Source: Flavobacteriales bacterium
Lineage (GTDB): Bacteria > Bacteroidota > Bacteroidia > Flavobacteriales_F > PHOS-HE28
Assembly (NCBI GenBank): GCA_016717225.1
Contig: JADKGB010000004.1
Location: forward strand, 62,001-126,000
Direction of reading: 5' to 3'
DNA length: 64,000 bases
The notes under the pieces were generated by a model. It was given only the letters and a program-made list of their open reading frames with translations, had not been told where the DNA came from and made no database searches. The position numbers and the translations under genes are program-made. This document shows, piece after piece, positions 57,301 through 64,000 of this stretch (the stretch's first letter is position 1; each line of letters begins with the position of its first letter).

Positions 57301-57446
57301 GCTGCCATGACCGAATCGGTGATGTTCGCGACTTCCTTATTCGCTTTGCTCTCAAAACGGCTCGTGAAGTAGGAGAAGGACAGCTGCCACAAGCATGCGA
57401 TCGCCAGAAGGACGGTAAAGATCCACAGCGCACTACGATTCTGCAT
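54321..57446 (-). CDS. secDF: Protein translocase SecDF fusion
   Basis: The 1041-residue RND-type membrane protein holds SecD and SecF in one chain, as usual in Bacteroidota. TM1 is near residues 8-28, then the periplasmic P1 domain with GLDLKGGMAVTLEV. The SecD TM bundle (about 560-740) carries GMAVDANVLINERVREE. SecF starts near 745, with NLGVDFSGGRAYVVQF and SINDTVVVFDRIREYL, the second proton-path motif. It uses the proton gradient to pull exported proteins out of SecYEG, supporting T9SS cargo among others. Confidence 0.96.
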   Translation of the reverse strand: MQNRSALWIFTVLLAIACLWQLSFSYFTSRFESKANKEVANITDSVMAAAGNEKLDRDAVQLGNVNTYLREHADDVAYPLFDYTYNECKGREINQGLDLKGGMAVTLEVSIPEMVQNLSGNSADASFTAAIANAREAQKKSNEDFITLFDLEFKKVAPNGSLAAIFSSQDNSSMFERTFTNEQVITSLRKQAQDALNNTEQILRNRIDKFGVAQPSIQKQALSGRIQIELPGVKDKDRVRKLLQSTANLEFYETFNVTDLDPILGEANTKASSLLYPDFARRDSLRMDSIRGYIADIDTARKAFTADASLDSLRKSTLLDSLNTVDSTYRAGIQADSMSFRRDQDKRSPLFGPGRIMGNPYRTQSQKHVDVIGYCRVTDTARVNDLLRRTGIRSPDASYGLKLAWASKAERIDYNENPGDYLALRALKVPKDGKPRIDGAHITNADHDFDLKGDAEVTMRMDQEGALIWKQMTSENIGKNVAIVLDDNVQSSPTVIGEIPNGSSSISMGNGDRNKQIEEATDLANILKAGALPAPARIIDETVVGATLGKENVQKGLLSFVIALIAVMAYMALYYSTSGWFATVALLVNLFILIGSMASLGASFTLPGIAGIVLTMGMAVDANVLINERVREELRAGKMVKSAVDLGFKGALSAIIDSNITTFATGVILFIFGSGPIKGFATTLMIGILTSLFTAIFITRLLLERRLEKGKPVSFWASWSKNTFVGANYDFMGKRKMFYMISSVIIGIGLVSIVTQGFNLGVDFSGGRAYVVQFENEVTTEQVKTALEPQFIEDGRQYTANVKTFGSARKMKITTNYLVDDANRASDGTVDTKLKAGLAQFGSVEILESRKVDPTISDDIRRKAVVSVLAALVFMFLFIWFRFSSWQYGLGAMLSLLHDALFVLGLYSLLWKIMPFSLEIDEAFIAVILTVVGYSINDTVVVFDRIREYLVEHKHDSTIGVFNRAINATLGRTLNTAGTTLVVLLVIFLFGGDSIKGFVFGMFMGILIGTYSSIFVASTITVDLLKNKNPETVPMKGAVAA

Positions 57447-57851
57447 GACGAAAGAGTTGGTTATCTGGGAAATAGCCCGCCACTGGTCCGGTTCGTTCCG
57501 GGCAGGGGTCGGTCAATGGGGCGGCAAATATAGAAGGATGCCCTACCCAGTAACAGGTCACGTTGGTTCCATTGGAAAAGAGCGACCCATTTGATGCGAT
57601 TACCCTTGGTACCAGTGGTTGATCGTTCAAAGGCAATAAGTTGTCCCTTTCCGCGCATTCATTGGGGATCGAGGGTACAAAGGCGTACCTGACATTCTCT
57701 TCTCACCAACTTGTGCCCAGATGCACAGCCCACCACGATTAGTGTAAAAGTGCGCATGCAGGATCAAATACCATGGTCTTGCTCTCGAGTACCTTCGCTG
57801 AACATCAAGAACCTTCCCGCGTTCTTGAACTGATAATTAGAGCTCCCCTTC
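57447..57851. other. 405-bp intergenic region between divergent secDF and the FG-GAP gene
   Basis: No ORF with a recognisable product on either strand. A TATATTTG box (57525-57532, minus strand) is the likely -7 element of secDF, 79 bp before its ATG; the -33 box is weak. The right half holds the leader of the FG-GAP gene, with no clear consensus promoter seen. Confidence 0.6.
57525..57532 (-). promoter_or_regulatory. Putative -7 element of secDF
   Basis: TATATTTG on the minus strand, an exact TAnnTTTG match. TTA lies about 18 nt upstream as a poor -33 box. Confidence 0.5.
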
Positions 57852-60125
57852 ATGAAGTTTCTCTTTTCACCCGTGGCTTTGCTTCTTCCGGTCATATTGA
57901 ACGGCCAAGTTCTGCTTCGCTACGACCAGTCGGTTCCGGTAACCAATAATGGGGCACTCTCCATGGCATGGGCAGGCGGTCTGAACACACCACAGGTATC
58001 GGATATTGATCTGGACGGAGATGGCGACAAGGACATATTCCTGTTCGATCGCGCTGGAAACAAAGTGGTTACCCTGTTGAATCAGGGCATAGCCGGAGAG
58101 AACAGTTATACGTTCACCAATGACTATGCAACAACGTACCCCTTCCGGGAGTTGACCGAGTGGGTCTTGCTTCGGGACTATAACGGTGACGGCAAAGAGG
58201 ACATTTTCGGCCAGACCTTGGGTGGGATGGCTGTTTGGAAAAACACGAGCGTTGGCAACACCTTATCGTTCGTTCAAGTGGATACGTTGGTGCGGTCCAA
58301 TTATGTGCCTACCGATGCGAACATGTACATCACCCAAGTCGATATTCCCGGCATCGAGGACATTGATAGCGACGGTGATCTGGATGTGCTCACTTTCAGC
58401 ATATTCGGAAACTACCTGGAATACCACAAGAACATGAGCATGGAGCTTTACGGCACGGCCGACAGCTTGGAATTCGAAGTACGGAACCGTTGCTGGGGCT
58501 ACTTCAGTGAGAATTTGAACAACAACACGGTTACTCTGAACAACCCCTGCCAATTCAACTTGCCGAACCCTGAGCTACCGATCCTCATCGGCAATGCCAC
58601 TGAGGCCGCGATCGCCAAGCGATACCAGCCTGAGGAAGGCATAACACGATCCGCCGCGCACGTGGGCAGTACCCTATTGCCGATAGACTTGGACGGCGAT
58701 AACGACAAGGACCTGTTGATCGGCGACGTAGCCGCGCGCACGCTTCTCGCCCTTACCAACGGGGGCACCTTGGACAGTGCGTATATGGTATCGCAGGACA
58801 GCCTGTTCCCGATATACGACGAGACGTGCGTGATGAATGTGTTCCCAGCGCCTTTCTATGAAGACGTTGACAATGATGGACGACGTGATCTGATCGTGGC
58901 ACCCAACTACCCTTCACTCTCAGAGAACAAAGAGAGCCTTTGGTTCTACAAGAACACGAATACGGACGCCAGCCCGATCTTCAATTATCAACAAGCCGAT
59001 CTGTTCCAGGAACACATGCTCGACTTCGGCGAAGGGGCTTACCCCGTCCCTTTCGACTTCGATGGCGACGGCTTGATGGACCTGATCGTTGCCAACTATG
59101 GATACTATGATGAGAGCGCCGTGTATCCATGTAAAATGGCGGCGTTGCGCAACATAGGCACGCCCACCTCTCCCGCCTTCGACCTTGTGAACGAGGACTA
59201 CATGAACCTGAGCACCAGCGGCATCGGAAATGCGATGTACCCGGCGTTCGGCGATATTGATGGAGATGGTGATAAAGACCTGTACATCGGCGATCTCAAC
59301 GGCAAGTTGCACTACTTCCGTAATGACCCTCTAGGGCCTGTTGCACAATTCTCGCTTATACAACCCAATGTGCCCAACGATCTGGTCGTACCAATAGATG
59401 TTGGTCAGTTCGCTTCTCCTCAATTCTTCGATGTGGATGCGGATGGCTTGCTCGATATGCTGATCGGTGAACGCAACGGTAACATCAACTATTACAATAA
59501 CGCCGGATCTGCCGGCACGCCAACATGGCACTTGGAGAACGATAGCATCGGCAACATCGATGTGGCTGAGTGGTGGAACGTGACCGGCTACAGTGTGCCT
59601 TTCATGTACCTGAACGGATCAGGTGAGCGCGAGTTGATAGTAGGAAGTGAGAGTGGCTGGATACATTGGTTCGATGGCATTGACGGAAACCTGGAGGGTA
59701 CTTGGAATTTGTTGGACAGCACCTGGCAGGATATCCGCGAAGGCAATCGCACAGCAGTGACCATGCATGATTACGACGATGACGGCTACATGGATGCTGT
59801 GATCGGGAACTACCGGGGTGGGATCAGTTTCTGGCGCAATGATTTTGCTGCCAGATTAGAGGACCATTCCACATTTACAAGTGCGGATGTCTTCTCTCTT
59901 ATGCCGAACCCTGCCGCGGAAAAGACGTCGATCCTGTTGAATATCCCGGTGGCAAAAAACATGCATGTGGACGTGTTGAACGGTACTGGACAGGTCGTCT
60001 TCAGCGCTCGCATACAGGACAAACAATTCATGTTGGACACGCATGCATTCGGCCAAGGGGTATTTATGGTGCAAGTGACCGCTGGAGCCCAACATTGGGT
60101 CCAACGCCTGGTTGTACTTCATTGA
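57852..60125 (+). CDS. Secreted FG-GAP/VCBS repeat protein with T9SS type A signal
   Basis: The 757-residue protein has a signal peptide (MKFLFSPVALLLPVILNGQ). At least nine integrin-alpha-like repeats follow, each with a calcium loop such as DLDGDGDKDIFLFD, DIDGDGDKDLYIGDLNG and DVDADGLLDMLIGERNG. They build a beta propeller or two. The C-terminal about 80 residues (LMPNPAAEKTSILLNIPVA ... FMVQVTAGAQHWVQRLVV) form a T9SS type A sorting domain. Surface binding or adhesion is inferred from the propeller; no catalytic motif is visible. Confidence 0.9.
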   Translation: MKFLFSPVALLLPVILNGQVLLRYDQSVPVTNNGALSMAWAGGLNTPQVSDIDLDGDGDKDIFLFDRAGNKVVTLLNQGIAGENSYTFTNDYATTYPFRELTEWVLLRDYNGDGKEDIFGQTLGGMAVWKNTSVGNTLSFVQVDTLVRSNYVPTDANMYITQVDIPGIEDIDSDGDLDVLTFSIFGNYLEYHKNMSMELYGTADSLEFEVRNRCWGYFSENLNNNTVTLNNPCQFNLPNPELPILIGNATEAAIAKRYQPEEGITRSAAHVGSTLLPIDLDGDNDKDLLIGDVAARTLLALTNGGTLDSAYMVSQDSLFPIYDETCVMNVFPAPFYEDVDNDGRRDLIVAPNYPSLSENKESLWFYKNTNTDASPIFNYQQADLFQEHMLDFGEGAYPVPFDFDGDGLMDLIVANYGYYDESAVYPCKMAALRNIGTPTSPAFDLVNEDYMNLSTSGIGNAMYPAFGDIDGDGDKDLYIGDLNGKLHYFRNDPLGPVAQFSLIQPNVPNDLVVPIDVGQFASPQFFDVDADGLLDMLIGERNGNINYYNNAGSAGTPTWHLENDSIGNIDVAEWWNVTGYSVPFMYLNGSGERELIVGSESGWIHWFDGIDGNLEGTWNLLDSTWQDIREGNRTAVTMHDYDDDGYMDAVIGNYRGGISFWRNDFAARLEDHSTFTSADVFSLMPNPAAEKTSILLNIPVAKNMHVDVLNGTGQVVFSARIQDKQFMLDTHAFGQGVFMVQVTAGAQHWVQRLVVLH

Positions 60126-60130
60126 TCCTC

Positions 60131-60493
60131 ATGTCGCAAAGCCTCATTCTCTTCGACGGGGATTGCAGCTACTGCAACGGCTGGGTGAATTGGATCAGAA
60201 AGCACGACGCGTCGCACAAATTCCGTTTTGCCCCGCTTGATTCCGATGAGGGGCGGGAACAGATCACGCAATTCAAAATACCTAAAGCGATAGACTCTGT
60301 CGTTCTGGTTGACGACCAAATGGCCTACATACGATCGGATGCGGCATGGCGGATCCTGCACGCACTACCCGGCAGTTCGATATGGGGATCAATGCTCAGG
60401 ATCGTACCGAGGCCTCTGCGGAATTGGGGATACGACCTTGTTGCGAATAACAGGCATCGGCTTGGGTCGAAGGATGCCTGCGAGCTGCCGTGA
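60131..60493 (+). CDS. DCC-family thiol-disulfide oxidoreductase-like protein (DUF393)
   Basis: The 120-residue protein has the name-giving motif LILFDGDCSYCNGWVNWI with its CxxC, and LRIVPRPLRNWGYDLVANNR at the end, matching DUF393/DCC proteins. They have a thioredoxin-like fold, but substrates are not known. The ATG at 60131 lies 5 bp after the FG-GAP stop. Its stop overlaps the GTG of the methyltransferase by 4 bp, so these two are coupled. Confidence 0.88.
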   Translation: MSQSLILFDGDCSYCNGWVNWIRKHDASHKFRFAPLDSDEGREQITQFKIPKAIDSVVLVDDQMAYIRSDAAWRILHALPGSSIWGSMLRIVPRPLRNWGYDLVANNRHRLGSKDACELP

Positions 60494-61230
60494 GAGAAAA
60501 CTTCTTCTCCCCTATTGCCAAAGATTACGCTCGCTTCAGACCTGCTTACCCGACCGAGTTGTTCGAATACTTGGCGAGCATGGCCCCTGGTCGACGGCTC
60601 GCTTGGGATTGTGCAACTGGAAGCGGGCAAGCAGCACAGAGCTTGGCATTGCATTTCGAGCATGTTGAAGCCACGGACATCAGCGAGGAACTCTTGGCCG
60701 AAGCGATCCCACATGCGAGGGTCCGCTATCGCAAGGCGGATGCGCTTTCCAGTGGTTTACCAGGTCATTCTGTTGACCTGATCACAGTGGCCAACGCCAT
60801 GCACTGGTTCCATGGAGAAGCCTTCGCCTCCGAGGTGCGAAGAGTGCTGGTACCAGGAGGGCTGATCGCCGCATGGGGTTATGCGTTCTCATCCATAACT
60901 CCGGCCGTGGATAAGCTCACACGCCGGGTACACAACGAGATCGTGGATCCGTTCTGGATAGCGCCGAACCGGATCGTGGAACACGGATACAAGGACCTCT
61001 ATTTCCCTTTCATTGAAATCCCCCCGCCCACATTCAGCATGGTTAGCCACCTGAACTTGCACCAACTTGAAGGCTACATGCGCACTTGGAGCGCAAGCCA
61101 GAAATACCTGAAGCAGCATGGCACTGATCCCATCGGGCTGGTGCACAAAGAACTCGAAGCCGCTTGGGGTGAACCTGCCCTTGTTCGACCAGTGAATTGG
61201 AAGCTGAACGTGCGAATAGGCAGGGCTTGA
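60490..61230 (+). CDS. Class I SAM-dependent methyltransferase
   Basis: The 246-residue protein has the SAM-binding motif LAWDCATGSGQAAQSLA, an acidic residue after beta 2 in HVEATDISEELLAEA, and the post-motif region VDLITVANAMHWFHGE. This is the Methyltransf_11 type, similar to yeast trans-aconitate methyltransferase-like proteins (FSPIAKDYARFRPAYP at the start). The substrate is unknown. The GTG start overlapping the previous stop is supported by the family-like N-terminus. Confidence 0.85.
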   Translation: MRENFFSPIAKDYARFRPAYPTELFEYLASMAPGRRLAWDCATGSGQAAQSLALHFEHVEATDISEELLAEAIPHARVRYRKADALSSGLPGHSVDLITVANAMHWFHGEAFASEVRRVLVPGGLIAAWGYAFSSITPAVDKLTRRVHNEIVDPFWIAPNRIVEHGYKDLYFPFIEIPPPTFSMVSHLNLHQLEGYMRTWSASQKYLKQHGTDPIGLVHKELEAAWGEPALVRPVNWKLNVRIGRA

Positions 61231-61297
61231 AACGAAAGAAGGCACCCTTTACAGGCACCTTCTCCCAGAACTTTTCGCAAAGTCCCTTGGGAAGATC

Positions 61298-62239
61298 CTA
61301 AGCAGACACGCTGTTCATTTTATCCAGCACGTCCATCACTTCGCGCACCGCTTTGGCGCTGGCATTGCACATGTCCTGCTCCTGCTTGTTCAACTTCAAC
61401 TCAATGATGCGTTCGATGCCTTTGCGACCGAGGATCACCGGCACACCCATGTACACGTCTTTCAAGCCGTACTCGCCTTGAAGCCAAGCACATACAGGGA
61501 ACACACGCTTCTGATCCCGTACAATAGCCTCAACCATTTGGGCAGCGGCCGTTCCAGGTGCATACCAAGCGGAAGTACCCAAGAGGTTCACGATCTCACC
61601 CCCGCCCTTCTTGGTGCGGTCCACAATGGCGTTCAATTTGTCTTCAGCGATCAACTCCGTCACGGGAATACCACCTACTGTGGTGTAGCGCGGCAGTGGC
61701 ACCATCGTGTCACCATGTCCGCCCATAAGAACCGCTTGAATATCCTTGGGGCTCACGCCGAGTTCGGTGGCCAGGAACGCACGATAGCGGGCGGTATCCA
61801 GAATACCGGCCATACCGAACACGCGGTTCGCCGGAAACTTGCTGTTGATGAACGAGCAATAGCTCATTACGTCCAGCGGGTTGCTAACCACAATGATGAT
61901 GCAATTGGGCGAATGCTTCACGACATTCTCAGTAACCGTTTTCACAATGGCTGCATTCGTGGCGATCAGGTCATCGCGGCTCATGCCCGGCTTGCGGGGA
62001 AGACCACTGGTGATCACGACCACATCACTGTTGGCGGTCTTCGAATAGTCATTCGTGCTACCAGTAAGGCGGCTATCGAACAAGCTGATCGGGGCGGTTT
62101 GCCAGATATCCAACGCTTTGCCTTCCGCGAATCCCTCTTTGATGTCCAGCAATACCACCTGCTCGGCCAATTCCCAACGCGCGCAGGCATCTGCGCAGGT
62201 AGCGCCCACGTTCCCGGCGCCTACAACAGTGATCTTCAT
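61298..62239 (-). CDS. mdh: Malate dehydrogenase (NAD-dependent, LDH-like)
   Basis: The 313-residue enzyme interconverts malate and oxaloacetate in the TCA cycle. Visible: NAD motif VVGAGNVGATCADA, substrate-loop arginines in GLPRKPGMSRDDLIATN, IIVVSNPLDVMSY, and the catalytic His in LMGGHGDTMVPLPRYT. The ATG at 62239 matches the family start; the open frame to 62404 is upstream of the promoter. It is divergent from the sigma-factor gene. Confidence 0.95.
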   Translation of the reverse strand: MKITVVGAGNVGATCADACARWELAEQVVLLDIKEGFAEGKALDIWQTAPISLFDSRLTGSTNDYSKTANSDVVVITSGLPRKPGMSRDDLIATNAAIVKTVTENVVKHSPNCIIIVVSNPLDVMSYCSFINSKFPANRVFGMAGILDTARYRAFLATELGVSPKDIQAVLMGGHGDTMVPLPRYTTVGGIPVTELIAEDKLNAIVDRTKKGGGEIVNLLGTSAWYAPGTAAAQMVEAIVRDQKRVFPVCAWLQGEYGLKDVYMGVPVILGRKGIERIIELKLNKQEQDMCNASAKAVREVMDVLDKMNSVSA

Positions 62240-62308
62240 GTGTTCTCGGTTTAAGTCCGCTTTTCGCCCCCATCGTTCGTTCAGGTGGCCCCTGGCGGAA
62301 AACGGCGG

Positions 62309-62316
62309 CGAAAGTA
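62309..62316 (-). promoter_or_regulatory. Putative -7 element of mdh
   Basis: TACTTTCG on the minus strand, one base from TAnnTTTG, 69 bp before the ATG. The -33 box is not clear. Confidence 0.4.
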
Positions 62317-62380
62317 GCGGCACACTGGTGGAACTTCGGCCTTGGCTTTTCCACGATCTGGGGACATTTGCCAACAGGTC

Positions 62381-62411
62381 TTTGGAGAGATCGCTCAGAA
62401 GCATATATTTC
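62381..62411 (+). promoter_or_regulatory. Promoter of the ECF sigma-factor gene
   Basis: TTTG (62381-62384), exactly 19 nt, then TATATTTC (62404-62411). The ATG is 15 bp downstream. It fits the housekeeping promoter pattern and not an obvious autoregulated ECF site. Confidence 0.6.
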
Positions 62412-62425
62412 CGGTATTATCGACC

Positions 62426-63070
62426 ATGAGCACGGCTGAACTGGCAACCCTCCGCGAAAACCTACGTCTTGGTGCCACATGGCAGGGCATGGAGGGTGCG
62501 GAGCAGGCGTTCACCAAGATCATCGATGGGTGCATTGCCGAGGAGCGGCGGAGCCAAGAGCGGGTGTACGAGCTGTTCTACGGAAAAATGATGTCGGTAT
62601 GCTTACGATACACCAAAAACCACGATCAGGCGAAGGACATCCTTCAGGATGGCTTCATCAAGGTGTTTCGCAGCATGGAGAAATTCAATCGCGAAGGCAG
62701 CTTCGAAGGTTGGATCCGGCGGATCATGGTGAATACAGCGATCGACTATTTCCGCAGGGCGAAAAACTCGTACTTGTTGCTGGGCGAAGAACGCAGCATC
62801 GAGGATTTCGGGGATATGGACGAGGAGGATGTGTTGGTGGACGAATCACCGGAGGAAGTGCTCGACCTGAAGCCGGCCGACGTGATCAATGCCATGCAGA
62901 AGTTGACACCTGCTTATCGCACGGTGTTCAACCTGTTCGTTTTCGAGGAAATGACACACAAGGAGATCTCAGAGGTTCTGGGGATCAACGTGGGCACGAG
63001 CAAAAGCAATTTTGCGAAGGCGAAACACAACTTGAAGAAATTGCTTAAAAAGGAGCACAAGCTCCCTTGA
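62426..63070 (+). CDS. ECF-type RNA polymerase sigma factor
   Basis: The 214-residue protein has sigma region 2 (about 45-115, YTKNHDQAKDILQDGFIKVF and FEGWIRRIMVNTAIDYFRR) and region 4 (about 150-205, LTPAYRTVFNLFVFEEMTHK with the helix-turn-helix EISEVLGINVGTSKSNFAKA). It lacks regions 1 and 3, so it is ECF type. The ATG at 62426 is chosen over 62342 because the promoter lies between them. The next gene starts 2 bp later and codes for a membrane protein that may regulate it. Confidence 0.9.
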   Translation: MSTAELATLRENLRLGATWQGMEGAEQAFTKIIDGCIAEERRSQERVYELFYGKMMSVCLRYTKNHDQAKDILQDGFIKVFRSMEKFNREGSFEGWIRRIMVNTAIDYFRRAKNSYLLLGEERSIEDFGDMDEEDVLVDESPEEVLDLKPADVINAMQKLTPAYRTVFNLFVFEEMTHKEISEVLGINVGTSKSNFAKAKHNLKKLLKKEHKLP

Positions 63071-63072
63071 AT

Positions 63073-64000
63073 ATGGCTACGATGAACAACGGGATCGACC
63101 CATTCGAGCAGAAGTTGAAGGACAGCCTCGAACAATATGAGGTGCCTTACAATAGCAGCGACTGGGCACAGATGGAAAAGGCCTTGAATGGTGATCGAAA
63201 GGGATGGTGGCTTGGTGGTTTGGGCTTGTCGATAATCGCCGCTGGCACCTTGTTGGTAGGTGGTGGGGCGTGGTACATGTTTGCTGGTAATGATGCGGAC
63301 GGCTTGAACGCGGTTGCGGAAAATGGCGCAGTGGTTTCTGCTACTCCCGGAAATGTCAAAAACACCGCTACTGATGTTTCGGAGCTGAACACGGCTAACG
63401 ATCCGGAGAACGGAGCATCAGCGGTCCCGACTGCAACCCTCACTTCTTCGGAAAAGGCCCCGATCAATACCTCGCCTGATCTCGAACGTTCGAAAGCCGC
63501 ATTGGATCCGACGGCTCAGAAAAGCAATAATCCTGTTGCTTCCAAGATCGAGTTGAAGCCCGCAACGAAACCGGTTACTGCCATAGCGGCGTCTTCGGCT
63601 TCGAATAGCAGCAGTGCATCGGAAAAGAATTCATTCTCCACAAGCGTGAAGGAAGGCTGTTCAGGCACCTCGGTCGAATTCAAGGTGTCCCACATGCCCG
63701 AAGACGGGATCTACCTCTGGAACTTCGGTGATGGCAACTTCAGCAACAAGGCCAATCCTGAGCACACCTTTACCAAACCAGGCAGCTACCAAGTGATGCT
63801 TTCCATGAGCGCTGCGGGTGTTGGAACGATCCAGAACAAACCCAGCAGTGATGTGATCGTTATCCACGAGGCACCGAAGGCCTTGTTCAACGTGTTGAAA
63901 CAGGAGTATGATGGTCACCTGCCCTCGGTCCACTTCGAGAACCGCAGCATGGCGGGCAAACAGTATCTCTGGGATTTTGGCGACGGTCAAACCAGCACGA
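63073..64000 (+). CDS. Membrane-anchored PKD-domain protein, possible sigma-factor partner (3' partial)
   Basis: The first 309 residues are in the window. A cytoplasmic N-terminus (about 1-38, with GIDPFEQKLKDSLEQYEVPY) precedes one TM helix (about 45-68, WWLGGLGLSIIAAGTLLVGG). A long Ser/Thr/Ala-rich linker (about 75-195) follows, then two PKD domains marked by YLWNFGDGNFSNKANPEHTF and YLWDFGDGQTS. The layout, with a short cytoplasmic segment right after an ECF sigma gene and an extracytoplasmic sensor-like part, suggests an anti-sigma-like protein, though no zinc anti-sigma motif is seen. A T9SS or CHU_C end could lie beyond the edge. Confidence 0.75.
   Translation, partial: MATMNNGIDPFEQKLKDSLEQYEVPYNSSDWAQMEKALNGDRKGWWLGGLGLSIIAAGTLLVGGGAWYMFAGNDADGLNAVAENGAVVSATPGNVKNTATDVSELNTANDPENGASAVPTATLTSSEKAPINTSPDLERSKAALDPTAQKSNNPVASKIELKPATKPVTAIAASSASNSSSASEKNSFSTSVKEGCSGTSVEFKVSHMPEDGIYLWNFGDGNFSNKANPEHTFTKPGSYQVMLSMSAAGVGTIQNKPSSDVIVIHEAPKALFNVLKQEYDGHLPSVHFENRSMAGKQYLWDFGDGQTST

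Noticed and set aside
61236..61265. Terminator between the methyltransferase and mdh
   Set aside because: GAAGGCACC and GGCACCTTC are mainly direct repeats of GGCACC with only a 5-bp outer stem; too weak to call.

Overview
The window looks like a chromosome segment of an uncultured member of the Bacteroidota, probably a Flavobacteriales-like lineage with moderately high GC. The grounds are several secreted proteins with type IX secretion (T9SS) C-terminal signals, a gliding-motility type C-terminal domain, a SecDF fusion, glutamine synthetase III, an OmpA/PD40 envelope protein, and promoters of the Bacteroidota type (TTG, 19 nt, TAnnTTTG or TAnnTTCG). No rRNA, CRISPR array, prophage or insertion sequence was found.

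Layout. 1-13.5 kb: three tandem paralogous genes for very large secreted proteins. Each has a variable N-terminal part, a run of cysteine-rich thrombospondin type 3 (TSP3) calcium-binding repeats, a shared Cys-rich module of unknown function and a T9SS signal. 13.5-24 kb: a NamZ-type muramidase lipoprotein, an FtsX/LolC-type permease with an unusual periplasmic insert, cystathionine beta-synthase, a small membrane protein, a metal/cobalamin binding protein, a patatin with an outer-membrane barrel, and a seven-repeat adhesin-like protein with a type B T9SS signal. 24-39.5 kb (minus strand): the transcription/translation supercluster rpsU-xerC-hpf, then four tRNAs-tuf-tRNA-Trp-secE-nusG-rplK-rplA-rplJ-rplL-rpoB-rpoC and a DUF3467 gene. 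39.5-43.1 kb (minus): a tight operon of an SDR reductase, a helix-hairpin-helix protein, apt and an acyl-CoA dehydrogenase. 43-57.5 kb (minus): a potassium-channel-like protein, small conserved proteins, DUF2851, pyrF-prfA-purM, an OmpA/PD40 protein, glutamine synthetase III, tatA and secDF. 57.8-64 kb: an FG-GAP repeat T9SS protein, a DCC-family redox protein, a methyltransferase, malate dehydrogenase (minus), and an ECF sigma factor followed by a membrane-anchored PKD protein cut by the window end.

Sequence quality matters here. Single-base frameshifts occur in rplJ, purM, the BtuF-like gene and two of the three TSP3 proteins, and there is a 69-base G/C-only tract near 18.0 kb. Because rplJ is essential and its normal C-terminus reads perfectly after removal of one base, most of these breaks are best read as consensus errors, not pseudogenes.

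As a whole the window joins core information processing with envelope biogenesis (SecE, SecDF, TatA, OmpA-like) and T9SS cargo. The least described elements are the shared Cys-rich module of the three giant secreted proteins and the sigma factor/PKD membrane protein pair at the right edge.
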